Shown one piece after another: positions 7,916 through 15,213 of a stretch of DNA of 32,881 nt. Position 1 is the stretch's first letter. Every line of letters begins with the position of its first letter. Source of the DNA: an uncultured Corynebacterium sp. GTDB taxonomy: Bacteria > Actinomycetota > Actinomycetes > Mycobacteriales > Mycobacteriaceae. Where the stretch lies: positions 1 to 32,881 of the forward strand of contig NZ_CAMIAN010000024.1 of the NCBI RefSeq assembly GCF_946221155.1, in the 5' to 3' direction. The translations under genes were made by a program, and so were the position numbers. The notes below the pieces were generated by a model, which had not been told where the DNA came from, searched no databases, and saw nothing but the letters and a program-made list of their open reading frames with translations.

Positions 7916-9367
7916 CTACCTCCGCGCCGCGAAGGGCTCGTCGATCGGCGCGAGGTTCACAACTCGCCCCGCACCTCGCCACAGCCTGGCAGCCACGTCG
8001 CGGTCGGCAGGGCTCACGAGGTTCCCCATCAGGCGCGTCGCCACCCCCATCACGCGGTTCGCCAGCGGCCCGCGCATGCCCAGCGGTCCGAGTGCGCTCA
8101 TTAGCCCCGGCATCGTCAGAACCACCGCCAGGCGCCGCGCCAGCCCGAACGCTTCGCCATAGTGTTTCTGCAGCTGGTCCGTCCATTCCGGCTCAATGCC
8201 GGCACCATTGTGGCTCTTTATTTTGGACGCCCACTTCTCCGGCCCGCCCCACTCATCAACCAACAACCGGATCAACAGCTCGGCGGATTCCAGGGCATAG
8301 TCGATGCCTTCGCCGTTCAGGGGATTGACCAAGGCGGCGGTGTCTCCGATGGCGGCCCAGTTGGGGCCAGCCACGCGGCTGACGGCCCCGCCCATCGGCA
8401 GGAGAGCGGAGGTGATGGATTCCGGTTCTCCCTCAATTTCCCATTCGCCGCTCACTTGGCGCGCGTAGTCGCGCAGCAGCTTTTTAGTGTTCACCTTGGC
8501 GGGGCGCTTGGTGGTGGCCAGCACGCCGCAGCCAAGGTTGGCTTTACCGGTAGCTTCAGCCGTGGTGGGGCTGGCGCCCACGACCGGGTTGCCCAGGGGG
8601 AACACCCACCCGTAGCCCGGCTGGGCAGTTCCGGAAGCGTCGTTGAGCTCTAGGTGTGAGTGGATCCACGGCTCGTCGCCGTAGGGAGTATTGATGTAAC
8701 TGCGGGCCGCTATGCCGTGGACCAGCCCCTTATCCCATTGCACGCCAAGCTTGCGTGCGATGCCGCTGCGTACGCCCTCGGCCAGGACGAAGAACCGCGC
8801 ACGGATCTTCACAGGCGCGGATGAACCTTGCGCGTCCTCACCGGTGCGAGTGCCCGCGACCTCGCTGAGCTGCTGGGTTACTGGGTCCGAGGTGGCGTCA
8901 CTAATCTTCGCCTGAACAAAACGCGCTCCCGCAGCAATGGCGAAACCGGCGAGGGCAGCATCCAGACGAGTGCGGGGAATGGCTGAGCCGCGCCGCGGGA
9001 AATTTCCTGAAGGCCACGGTGCGGTGATGGAACCGCCGAAGCCGTGCAGTTTGAGGCCTCGGATGTAAGGAGCATCGTCGAGGAGGTGAAGCGCGCCCAT
9101 CGATTCCAGGGCGGCGACGGCCCGCGGGGTGAGGCCATCGCCACAAGTCTTATCGCGGCCGACCGGGAGGGGGTTGGCCGCAATGCCCTGCACAGCACCC
9201 GGCACAGTACCTGCCACGTTGGCCATGTCCACCATCACGACGTCCAAGCAAGCACGGGCGGCGTGGAAAGCGGCGGCGGAACCAGCCGGGCCTGCTCCAA
9301 TGACGGCGAGATCGCACTCGATGCCGGGGGAGCCAGCGTTGGAAGTTTCAGAAGCGGGGGGATTCAT
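7916..9367 (-). CDS. menJ: Geranylgeranyl-reductase family FAD enzyme (MenJ-like)
   Basis: A flavoprotein of about 483 residues. The FAD-binding Rossmann motif VIGAGPAGSAAA lies at about 22-33. DKTCGDGLTPRAV, PRRGSAIPRTRLDAAL, and the second FAD motif WAAIGDTAALVNPLNGEGIDYALESA follow, all typical of the geranylgeranyl reductase family. The M. tuberculosis homologue at the same locus (Rv0561c, MenJ) reduces one double bond of the menaquinone prenyl tail, so this is the likely role. I chose the ATG at 9367 because the upstream in-frame extension (GTG at 9448) lies in what should be the promoter region shared with grcC and encodes no conserved residues. The terminal 15 residues are ordinary. 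Confidence 0.87.
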   Translation of the reverse strand: MNPPASETSNAGSPGIECDLAVIGAGPAGSAAAFHAARACLDVVMVDMANVAGTVPGAVQGIAANPLPVGRDKTCGDGLTPRAVAALESMGALHLLDDAPYIRGLKLHGFGGSITAPWPSGNFPRRGSAIPRTRLDAALAGFAIAAGARFVQAKISDATSDPVTQQLSEVAGTRTGEDAQGSSAPVKIRARFFVLAEGVRSGIARKLGVQWDKGLVHGIAARSYINTPYGDEPWIHSHLELNDASGTAQPGYGWVFPLGNPVVGASPTTAEATGKANLGCGVLATTKRPAKVNTKKLLRDYARQVSGEWEIEGEPESITSALLPMGGAVSRVAGPNWAAIGDTAALVNPLNGEGIDYALESAELLIRLLVDEWGGPEKWASKIKSHNGAGIEPEWTDQLQKHYGEAFGLARRLAVVLTMPGLMSALGPLGMRGPLANRVMGVATRLMGNLVSPADRDVAARLWRGAGRVVNLAPIDEPFAARR

Positions 9368-9473
9368 CGATACCCATTGTTCCACGGGGTGGGGAAGTGC
9401 TGGCGGGGAGGTCGAGGCGTAGATCGCATGTGCGTTAAACACCGCCACGTTAATCGACTAAAGTGTCGGTAGA

Positions 9474-9510
9474 CATGTAAAAGACTGCATGTGAAAGACC
9501 ACATGTGGAG
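9474..9510. repeat. CATGTgaaagac-type iterons in the menJ-grcC intergenic region
   Basis: Three head-to-tail copies of a 14-bp unit, CATGTAAAAGACTG (9474-9487), CATGTGAAAGACCA (9488-9501) and a partial CATGTGGAG (9502-9510), lie between the divergent menJ and grcC starts. Regular spacing of 14 bp in a promoter region suggests a protein-binding site, but I do not recognise the regulator. Confidence 0.6.
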
Positions 9511-9542
9511 TTCAAGAGGAAAAGTCGAGGCTGACCACGGAC

Positions 9543-10553
9543 ATGCCAAGTGCCACACCCCGTAAACCGGCGCTCCCTGACGTGGGGGACGCGCAACTAA
9601 ACGAGGCCTTGGGCCAGTCGATGCAGCAGGTCGAACAGCTGCTGAAAGATCGGCTGTCGGTTGGCGAATCCTTCCTCACCGACAAAATCAGCCACCTTTT
9701 CGAAGCCGGTGGTAAGCGCTTCCGCGTGATGTTTGCCCTGCTGGCGGCTCATTACGGTGAGAAGCCGACCGCGCAGGAAGTACACGAGGCAGCTGCCGTA
9801 GTGGAGCTGACTCACCTGGCAACGCTGTACCACGACGACGTGATGGACGAGTCCGACCAGCGCCGCGGTGCGGAATCCGCGAACAAGCGCTGGAACAACT
9901 CTGTGGCCATTCTGGCGGGCGACTACCTGTTCGCCATTGCCAGCGACATCATGGCAACGCTGGGTACCCAGACGGTGCAGCACTTCGCGGAAACCTTCCG
10001 GGAACTCGTGACTGGTCAGATGCGCGAAACTGTCGGCGCCCGCGAGGGGGAGGACGAGATCGAGCACTACCTGACTGTCATTCAGGAGAAGACGGGTGTG
10101 CTCATCGCTTCGGCCGGTTGGCTTGGGGCGCTGCACAGTGGCGCTTCCGAGGAGCACCGCGAGGCACTGTTCCGCTTCGGCCGTAACGTCGGCCAGATCT
10201 TCCAGATCGTTGACGACATCATCGACATTTGGGCCGACCCGGAGGTCTCGGGTAAGCAGCCTGGCACGGACTTGCGCGAGGGTGTGTTCACTCTTCCGGT
10301 TCTTTACGCACTGAAGCAGGATGACGCCACAGGCGCGCGGCTGCGTGAGATCCTCACCGGACCGGTCACTGAGGATGCTTTGGTGGACGAGGCGCTGGAG
10401 CTTATCCGTGGCTCCGAAGGCCGCGAGAAGTCCTTTGAGGTTGTGCGCCGCTACCGCCAGTACGGCGAGGATGAGCTGGCCAAGCTACCCGAGAATCAGG
10501 TGACTCAGGCGCTGCGCCACTTGATGGACTTCGCTTTGGAGCGCCTGGGATAG
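9543..10553 (+). CDS. grcC: Long-chain polyprenyl diphosphate synthase
   Basis: Trans-prenyltransferase that probably builds the menaquinone side chain. Both aspartate-rich motifs are intact: DDVMD (98-102) and DDIID (224-228). GGKRFR (57-62) binds isopentenyl diphosphate. The residue five before the first motif is small (Ala93), which in this family favours long products. Length is 336 residues. In M. tuberculosis the corresponding gene beside menJ is grcC1. The ribosome binding site is weak (GAGG about 12 bases or more upstream), and the leader carries 14-bp iterons at 9474-9510. The next downstream feature is tRNA-Tyr, with no clear terminator in between. Confidence 0.92.
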   Translation: MPSATPRKPALPDVGDAQLNEALGQSMQQVEQLLKDRLSVGESFLTDKISHLFEAGGKRFRVMFALLAAHYGEKPTAQEVHEAAAVVELTHLATLYHDDVMDESDQRRGAESANKRWNNSVAILAGDYLFAIASDIMATLGTQTVQHFAETFRELVTGQMRETVGAREGEDEIEHYLTVIQEKTGVLIASAGWLGALHSGASEEHREALFRFGRNVGQIFQIVDDIIDIWADPEVSGKQPGTDLREGVFTLPVLYALKQDDATGARLREILTGPVTEDALVDEALELIRGSEGREKSFEVVRRYRQYGEDELAKLPENQVTQALRHLMDFALERLG

Positions 10554-10647
10554 CTGTCGGTGCATCTTCAAGGGGCGTGCTTGAGCTGGCGATTTGCATA
10601 AGTTGGGGCTACTCGTAGTAGAGTTACCAGCGCACCGAATGGTGCAT

Positions 10648-10729
10648 GCCAGATTGCCCGAGCGGCCAAAGGGAGCGGACTGTAAATCCGCCGGCTCTGC
10701 CTTCGTTGGTTCGAATCCATCATCTGGCA
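10648..10729 (+). tRNA. tRNA-Tyr (anticodon GTA)
   Basis: An 82-base cloverleaf with a perfect 7-bp acceptor stem (GCCAGAT/ATCTGGC), anticodon stem GCGGA/TCCGC around loop CTGTAAA, a class II long variable arm, and T-loop TTCGAAT. CCA is not encoded. The T-stem GTTGG/CCATC contains one U-U mismatch. A possible -10 (TAGAGT, about 10619) precedes it. The rest of the 10554-10909 gap holds only this gene and the terminator after it. Confidence 0.95.
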
Positions 10730-10752
10730 CAGCGCCAAATGGCAAAAACAAC

Positions 10753-10797
10753 AACCCGGTGGTTGCTTCTCTGTGTGGGAGGTGGCCACCGGGTTTT
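10753..10797 (+). terminator. Intrinsic terminator after tRNA-Tyr
   Basis: AACCCGGTGG (10753-10762) and CCACCGGGTT (10786-10795) form a perfect 10-bp stem followed by TTTT. It ends the tRNA-Tyr transcript and separates it from the PfpI gene. Confidence 0.82.
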
Positions 10798-10909
10798 GCT
10801 ATGCCTGGCGGACGGACGGCGAGACCGGAGACCAAGGGGAAATCGGGGTGTCGCCGACCGGACTTCGCTGGCACCATGGGGGTCGTACATCCTCTAGAAA
10901 GGAGCAAAC

Positions 10910-11443
10910 ATGGCAAAGCTAGATGGCAAGCGCATTGGTGTTCTCGCGACGAATGGATTCGAGGACTCTGAGTTCAGCTCTCCAGTTGAAGCTGTCCGCA
11001 ATGCGGGTGGTGCAGTAACTGTTCTTACCCCTGGGGGTGAAAGGATTGAGGGCAAGAACGGGTCTACCTCTGAGGCTGATGCCTCTACCGAAAATTCTCG
11101 TGACGCTGAGTTTGACGGGATTATCCTTCCGGGCGGTACCGGAAACGCCGACCAGCTGCGCATGGACGAGGCAGCGGTCGAAATTGTGAAGAAGCATGTC
11201 GAGGCTGGAAAGCCACTCGCCGTGATCTGCCACGGGGCGTGGATTCTTACCGACGCGGACGTTCTTCGCGGCCGTACCTTGACCTCGTACCCTTCGTTGA
11301 AGACTGACCTCCAGAACGCTGGGGCGAAGTGGGTTGACGAGGAGGTCCATGTGGATAACGGGTTGGTTTCTTCCCGTACCCCGGCCGATCTTGATGCGTT
11401 CAATACGAAGCTGGTCGAAGAGTTCGCTGAAGGGCAGCACTAG
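10910..11443 (+). CDS. DJ-1/PfpI-family protein (type 1 glutamine amidotransferase-like)
   Basis: A 177-residue DJ-1/PfpI fold protein: MAKLDGKRIGVLATNGFEDSE with the conserved Glu18, ILPGGTGNADQL, and the nucleophile elbow AVICHGAWIL with Cys107 and His108. Relatives act as general-stress proteases, deglycases or chaperones; the sequence cannot decide between these. It is preceded by an excellent site, AGAAAGGAG, 6 bases from ATG, and followed by its own terminator, so it is a single-gene unit between tRNA genes. Confidence 0.9.
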   Translation: MAKLDGKRIGVLATNGFEDSEFSSPVEAVRNAGGAVTVLTPGGERIEGKNGSTSEADASTENSRDAEFDGIILPGGTGNADQLRMDEAAVEIVKKHVEAGKPLAVICHGAWILTDADVLRGRTLTSYPSLKTDLQNAGAKWVDEEVHVDNGLVSSRTPADLDAFNTKLVEEFAEGQH

Positions 11444-11458
11444 AATCTCCCAGCACGG

Positions 11459-11496
11459 AGCCGAGCCCCGGAAGGGAGCTCGGCTTCTTTCTCTTT
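11459..11496 (+). terminator. Intrinsic terminator of the PfpI gene
   Basis: AGCCGAGC (11459-11466) pairs perfectly with GCTCGGCT (11478-11485), followed by TCTTTCTCTTT. Confidence 0.82.
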
Positions 11497-11553
11497 GAAG
11501 TCAAGGGATTTGCTGAAGGAAATGTACGCCAAAAGCGTATCTGAACTGCAGAT

Positions 11554-11583
11554 TTGTGATTCTCATTGAAAACTGGTTATGCT
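11554..11583 (+). promoter_or_regulatory. Candidate promoter for tRNA-Thr/tRNA-Met
   Basis: TTGTGA (11554-11559) and TATGCT (11578-11583) are spaced by 18 bases, about 65 bases upstream of tRNA-Thr and just after the PfpI terminator. It is the best promoter-like pair in this gap. Confidence 0.5.
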
Positions 11584-11648
11584 ACTTCAGGCTTTGATCG
11601 ACGGGCCACGGCGGAATACTCCGTTAAGTTCGATCGATTCTAAGTTGT

Positions 11649-11721
11649 GCCCCCTTAGCTCAGTCGGCAGAGCGTTTCCATGGTAAGGAAAAGGTCGACG
11701 GTTCGATTCCGTCAGGGGGCT
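11649..11721 (+). tRNA. tRNA-Thr (anticodon GGT)
   Basis: A 73-base cloverleaf with acceptor stem GCCCCCT/AGGGGGC, anticodon stem TTTCC/GGAAA around loop ATGGTAA, T-stem and loop GACGG-TTCGATT-CCGTC. CCA is not encoded. It lies 73 bases before tRNA-Met and is probably cotranscribed with it. Confidence 0.96.
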
Positions 11722-11794
11722 CTGTCATTTTATGCGCCCCGTCACGCGACGTTAGACACAGACCGTTGGCGGTCCGTAGCAAAGTGGCGACGAT

Positions 11795-11868
11795 GGCGGT
11801 GTAGCTCAGCTGGTTAGAGCGCACGACTCATAATCGTGAGGTCGAGGGATCGAGTCCCTCCACCGCTA
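11795..11868 (+). tRNA. tRNA-Met (anticodon CAT), elongator type
   Basis: A 74-base cloverleaf with acceptor GGCGGTG/CACCGCT (the first pair is G-U), anticodon stem CACGA/TCGTG around loop CTCATAA, and T arm GAGGG-ATCGAGT-CCCTC. The anticodon stem lacks the three G-C pairs of initiator tRNA, so it is an elongator. A CAT anticodon can also belong to lysidine-modified tRNA-Ile2, which cannot be fully excluded. Confidence 0.93.
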
Positions 11869-11884
11869 CAAATTAAGACCAAGG

Positions 11885-11916
11885 CCACCCGGTGATGTCA
11901 GTCGCCGGGTGGTTTT
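11885..11916 (+). terminator. Intrinsic terminator after tRNA-Met
   Basis: CCACCCGG (11885-11892) and CCGGGTGG (11905-11912) form a perfect 8-bp stem followed by TTTT, 17 bases after the tRNA. Confidence 0.82.
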
Positions 11917-12073
11917 GCGTTTGCTCAGCGCCTCTTTAGCCCCAGTACTCGTGCCCTATTTGGCCGGGCGCTCGTTGTCCTGCTATTGTTTTTGAACGTT
12001 GCACTGAATGTGTGGCGTGGAAGCTGCAGGCTCACCAAATGGGCGCTCGATTTCCTCGCTATCAGGATGTTGC

Positions 12074-12103
12074 TTCACCTATGTTGATCTGGTCGCGTAC
12101 ACT
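12074..12103 (+). promoter_or_regulatory. Candidate promoter for tRNA-Trp and secE
   Basis: TTCACC (12074-12079), an 18-base spacer and TACACT (12098-12103) lie 21 bases upstream of tRNA-Trp. The -10 fits the actinobacterial TAnnnT pattern. No terminator separates tRNA-Trp from secE. Confidence 0.45.
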
Positions 12104-12123
12104 CGTGAACCAGAACTTCGATT

Positions 12124-12196
<73 letters not shown>

Positions 12197-12236
12197 CACG
12201 ATCTTCCTTGCAGGTACCTTTAAGGAGAACTTAGAC

Positions 12237-12581
12237 GTGAGCGACGAGAGCAAAAAGACCGCAGCCGGTAAATCCGGCAATAGCGGCAGCCTTCGTCCGT
12301 CCGGCAAGCGTCAGGTGGCTGGTCAGGCCACCACGTCCCGCGCGGTCGCGAACTCCAACTCCAAGGCCCCAGAGGTTGTAAAGACCCGCAAGAACCCCTT
12401 CAGCGCCATCGTGGACTACATCCGCGGCGTGATCTCCGAAATGAGTAAGGTCATCTGGCCTACGGGACGCGAGATGGTGAACTACACCATCATCGTCCTG
12501 CTGTTCCTGATTTTCGTCTGCGCCCTTGTAGCTGGCACCGACTGGGTTGCCAACTGGGGTCTGCAGCAGATCATGCGCTAA
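12237..12581 (+). CDS. secE: Preprotein translocase subunit SecE
   Basis: Small essential subunit that clamps the SecYEG channel in the membrane. Of its 114 residues, the first 55 or so are polar and disordered, then come an amphipathic helix with the family motif VISEMSKVIWPTGREM and one membrane helix at about 81-102. This single-helix form is standard outside proteobacteria. The start is GTG with AAGGAG at 12222-12227. A hairpin terminator follows it before nusG. Confidence 0.95.
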   Translation: MSDESKKTAAGKSGNSGSLRPSGKRQVAGQATTSRAVANSNSKAPEVVKTRKNPFSAIVDYIRGVISEMSKVIWPTGREMVNYTIIVLLFLIFVCALVAGTDWVANWGLQQIMR

Positions 12582-12614
12582 CTTGTGTTAAACTAGCGAA
12601 CATCAACTTATATA

Positions 12615-12647
12615 CCGCCTTCGCCGCCCGGCGATAGGCGGATTTTT
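12615..12647 (+). terminator. Hairpin with T-tract between secE and nusG
   Basis: CCGCCT (12615-12620) pairs with AGGCGG (12636-12641), enclosing a second stem CGCC/GGCG, and is followed by ATTTTT. It sits 7 bases upstream of the nusG ribosome binding site. A possible promoter (TTGTGT 12584-12589, TTATAT 12608-12613, 18-base spacer) overlaps its start, so it could either end secE transcription or attenuate nusG. Confidence 0.6.
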
Positions 12648-12666
12648 AATGATGGAGGGTGCTTCC

Positions 12667-13602
12667 ATGACCGAAGAGAACCAGAACAACAACCAAGGCA
12701 ACGAGGCTGTCAGCGCAGAGAGCCTGGCTGCGGCCGCTCAAGAAGATGTGCAGCAGGCTGTTGCTGAGGCGCACCAGGACGCTGCAGGTGCTGAGGCTGA
12801 GGGCGTCACCAATAATGACGCCGCAACTCCAACCGCCGAAGGGAGCGAAGAGGCGACGAGCGCCGACGACGCCGGGGCTTCCGCAGCGGCCGAGGGCGCA
12901 GAAGGTGAGGCCGAGCAGTCCGCAGAGGATGCTGCGATGGCAGCCTACAAGGCTCGCCTGCGCCAGTTCATGCGCGCGCTGAAGAAGCTGCCAGGCGAGT
13001 GGTACATCATCCAGTGCTACTCCGGCTACGAGAACAAGGTGAAGACCAACCTGGAGATGCGCGCCCAGACCCTGGGTGTGGACGAGCAGATCCACGAGGT
13101 TGTTGTGCCTATCGAGGAAGTTGTGGAGTTGCGTGACGGCAAGCGCAAGCTGGTAAAGCGCAAGCTGCTGCCGGGCTACGTTCTGGTGCGCATGTCTCTG
13201 GATGACGCCTCCTGGTCCGTTGTCCGCGATACCCCTGGTGTGACTAGCTTCGTCGGCAACGAGGGCAAGCCCACCCCGGTGAAGGTCCGCGAGGTCGCAA
13301 AGTTCCTGCTGCCGCCGGAGACCGCGAAGCCGCAGGAGTCCGAAGACGGCGAAGAGGTAGCAACCGGTGTGGACGTATCCGCAACGGGTGTGGCAACGCC
13401 GCCGAAGCCGGCCAGCGAGCAGGTTGTGGTGGATTACGAAGAGGGCGAGTCCGTCACCATCCTGTCCGGCCCGTTCGCTTCCGTTTCCGCAACCATCAGC
13501 GAGATCGATACCGAGAACAACCGCCTGAAGGCCATGGTCTCCATCTTCGGACGTGAGACCCCGGTTGAGCTGGAATTTGATCAGGTAGAGAAGCTGAACT
13601 AG
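12667..13602 (+). CDS. nusG: Transcription termination/antitermination factor NusG
   Basis: Binds RNA polymerase near the clamp and modulates pausing, Rho termination and coupling to ribosomes. From this start it has 311 residues: an acidic Ala/Glu-rich extension (1 to about 95), the NGN domain from GEWYIIQCYSGYENK (about 110) through LLPGYVLVRM, an acidic linker of about 35 residues, and the KOW domain with EGESVTILSGPF and the conserved end VELEFDQVEKLN. Canonical NusG is about 180 residues; the acidic extension and long NGN-KOW linker are known in actinobacteria. I chose the ATG at 12667 because GGAGGG (12654-12659) is 7 bases upstream; the ATG at 12649 would lie before that site. Confidence 0.94.
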   Translation: MTEENQNNNQGNEAVSAESLAAAAQEDVQQAVAEAHQDAAGAEAEGVTNNDAATPTAEGSEEATSADDAGASAAAEGAEGEAEQSAEDAAMAAYKARLRQFMRALKKLPGEWYIIQCYSGYENKVKTNLEMRAQTLGVDEQIHEVVVPIEEVVELRDGKRKLVKRKLLPGYVLVRMSLDDASWSVVRDTPGVTSFVGNEGKPTPVKVREVAKFLLPPETAKPQESEDGEEVATGVDVSATGVATPPKPASEQVVVDYEEGESVTILSGPFASVSATISEIDTENNRLKAMVSIFGRETPVELEFDQVEKLN

Positions 13603-13758
13603 AGTTATGCAGGTTGTCCGTGGGCTTTTGTCTGCGGAATGACACGCAAAGTTTTCCATTTCCGGTGGCTGGTGAAATCCCGGCATCCGGTCGATGCGAA
13701 CCCCCCCCGTGCTTACACGTGCTACGGATCGCGTTGATAACAGAAAGTAGGTTTAAAG

Positions 13759-14199
13759 ATGGCAAAGAAGAAGGTCACTGGCCTTATTAAGCTGCAGATC
13801 CAGGCTGGTCAGGCTACCCCGGCACCGCCGGTTGGCCCGGCTCTGGGTGCGCACGGCGTGAACATTGTTGAGTTCACCAAGGCGTACAACGCTGCTACCG
13901 AGGCTCAGCGCGGCAACATCGTTCCGGTTGAAATCACCGTCTACGAAGACCGTTCCTTCGACTTCAAGCTGAAGACCCCGCCGGCAGCGAAGCTGCTGCT
14001 GAAGGCTGCGGGCATTCAGAAGGGCTCCGGCGTTCCGCACACCGACAAGGTCGGCTCCGTTACTTGGGATCAGTGCAAGGAAATTGCAACCACCAAGAAG
14101 GAAGACCTGAACGCTAACGACATTGAGGCTGGCGCTGCCATCATCGCCGGTACTGCTCGCTCCATGGGCATCACTGTCAAGGACGCTCCGCAGAAGTAA
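13759..14199 (+). CDS. rplK: 50S ribosomal protein L11
   Basis: Binds the GTPase-associated region of 23S rRNA and is the target region of thiopeptides and the stringent response. The N-terminal domain has the proline-rich QAGQATPAPPVGPALG, and the C-terminal RNA-binding domain follows, ending in ARSMGITV. Length is 146 residues, normal. An AAAGTAGG site precedes the ATG. The 156-base gap after nusG contains a run of eight C residues (about 13702-13709) but no clear terminator. It forms an operon with rplA. Confidence 0.97.
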   Translation: MAKKKVTGLIKLQIQAGQATPAPPVGPALGAHGVNIVEFTKAYNAATEAQRGNIVPVEITVYEDRSFDFKLKTPPAAKLLLKAAGIQKGSGVPHTDKVGSVTWDQCKEIATTKKEDLNANDIEAGAAIIAGTARSMGITVKDAPQK

Positions 14200-14209
14200 T
14201 TCCCTGAGT

Positions 14210-14237
14210 GAATTCACTTAACCGAATTCACTAAACC
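14210..14237. repeat. 14-bp tandem duplication between rplK and rplA
   Basis: GAATTCACTTAACC (14210-14223) is followed at once by GAATTCACTAAACC (14224-14237), one mismatch. The first copy forms the centre of a perfect 12-bp palindrome AGTGAATTCACT (14207-14218). It lies in the 100-base gap between the two genes and may be a local duplication without function. Confidence 0.55.
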
Positions 14238-14299
14238 GTGGTAAGGCTGCTTGCTTTGCCTGCACCACAACTCCAACGAAACAAGAGATTGGATTCACT

Positions 14300-15010
14300 A
14301 TGAGCAAGACCTCTAAGGCATACCGCGCGGCAGCGGAGAAGATCGACGCTGGCCGCCTGTACACCCCGCTGGCAGCTGCTAAGGCTGTCAAGGAGACCTC
14401 CTCCAAGAACTTCGACGCCACCGTCGACGTTGCTATCCGCCTGGGCGTTGACCCGCGCAAGGCTGACCAGCTGGTCCGCGGCACCGTTTCCCTGCCGAAT
14501 GGCACGGGTAAGGAAGTTCGCGTTGTCGTCTTCGCCGAGGGACCGAACGCTACCGCCGCTGAAGAGGCTGGCGCTGACGTTGTTGGCACCGCCGAGCTGA
14601 TCGAGAAGATTCAGGGCGGCTGGACCGACTTCGACGCTGCGATCGCTACCCCGGACCAGATGGCCAAGGTTGGTCGTGTGGCTCGCGTCCTGGGCCCACG
14701 TGGCCTGATGCCGAACCCGAAGACCGGCACCGTCACCACCGACGTTGCTAAGGCTGTCTCCGAGATCAAGGGCGGCAAGATCTCCTTCCGCGTGGACAAG
14801 GCTGCTAACCTGCACGCCATCCTGGGCAAGGCTTCCTTCACCGAGAAGCAGCTGGCTGAGAACTACGGCGCTCTGATCGACGAGCTGCTGCGTCTGAAGC
14901 CTTCCTCCGCTAAGGGTCGCTACTTCAAGAAGGTCACCATGTCCTCCACCAACGGCCCGGGCGTTCCGGTGGACAACACCATCGTGAAGGACTTCACTGA
15001 AGAGGCTTAA
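14300..15010 (+). CDS. rplA: 50S ribosomal protein L1
   Basis: Forms the L1 stalk that guides deacylated tRNA out of the E site, and in many bacteria represses its own rplKA operon. Hallmarks in the 236 residues are VDVAIRLGVDPRKADQ, VVVFAEG, and the conserved PRGLMPNPKTGTV. Length is normal. A strong terminator follows, so in this genome rplA ends its operon and rplJ is not its immediate downstream neighbour. Confidence 0.97.
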   Translation: MSKTSKAYRAAAEKIDAGRLYTPLAAAKAVKETSSKNFDATVDVAIRLGVDPRKADQLVRGTVSLPNGTGKEVRVVVFAEGPNATAAEEAGADVVGTAELIEKIQGGWTDFDAAIATPDQMAKVGRVARVLGPRGLMPNPKTGTVTTDVAKAVSEIKGGKISFRVDKAANLHAILGKASFTEKQLAENYGALIDELLRLKPSSAKGRYFKKVTMSSTNGPGVPVDNTIVKDFTEEA

Positions 15011-15042
15011 GTCTCGTTACCTAGATTCCTGCTAGGTTTTCG

Positions 15043-15080
15043 CACCCTCGTTGCCTTCGGGCGGCGAGGGTGTTTTCTTT
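15043..15080 (+). terminator. Strong intrinsic terminator of the rplK-rplA operon
   Basis: CACCCTCGTTGCC (15043-15055), a TTCG tetraloop and GGCGGCGAGGGTG (15060-15072) form a 13-bp stem with two G-U pairs, followed by TTTTCTTTTG. It insulates the metal-uptake cluster from ribosomal transcription. Confidence 0.9.
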
Positions 15081-15140
15081 TGTTTGGGGCGGTTCAGGTG
15101 ACCCTGGGGTATCGCGCCAGGGGACCGCTACACCCGTTGT

Positions 15141-15190
15141 TTGAAAATGGTTCCCACTTCACTATAGTCCTTAATGAAAACTAGACTCAT
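15141..15190 (+). promoter_or_regulatory. Promoter of the anchored-repeat ABC operon with Zur-box-like sites
   Basis: TTGAAA (15141-15146), a 16-base spacer and TATAGT (15163-15168) form a strong promoter about 45 bases before the first gene. TGAAAATGGTTCCCA (15142-15156), overlapping the -35 and spacer, resembles the actinobacterial Zur consensus TGAAAATGATTTTCA at 12 of 15 positions, although its right half is weak. A second element, AATGA-N9-TCATT (15173-15191), lies just downstream of the expected transcription start. Position is right for zinc-dependent repression. The regulator assignment is inference from motif and gene content; the consensus is quoted from memory. Confidence 0.5.
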
Positions 15191-15213
15191 TGTGTTTTAA
15201 AGGACTTAATCTG

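Noticed and set aside
12646..13686. A 346-codon minus-strand frame opposite nusG
   Set aside because: It is a shadow of the nusG coding bias; nusG is certain in the other direction.
15089..15128. Nested inverted repeat (GCGGT...CCCTGG...CCAGGG...ACCGC) upstream of the transporter promoter
   Set aside because: It lies upstream of the promoter and has no T-tract, so it is neither a terminator nor clearly an operator; too little to support a feature.
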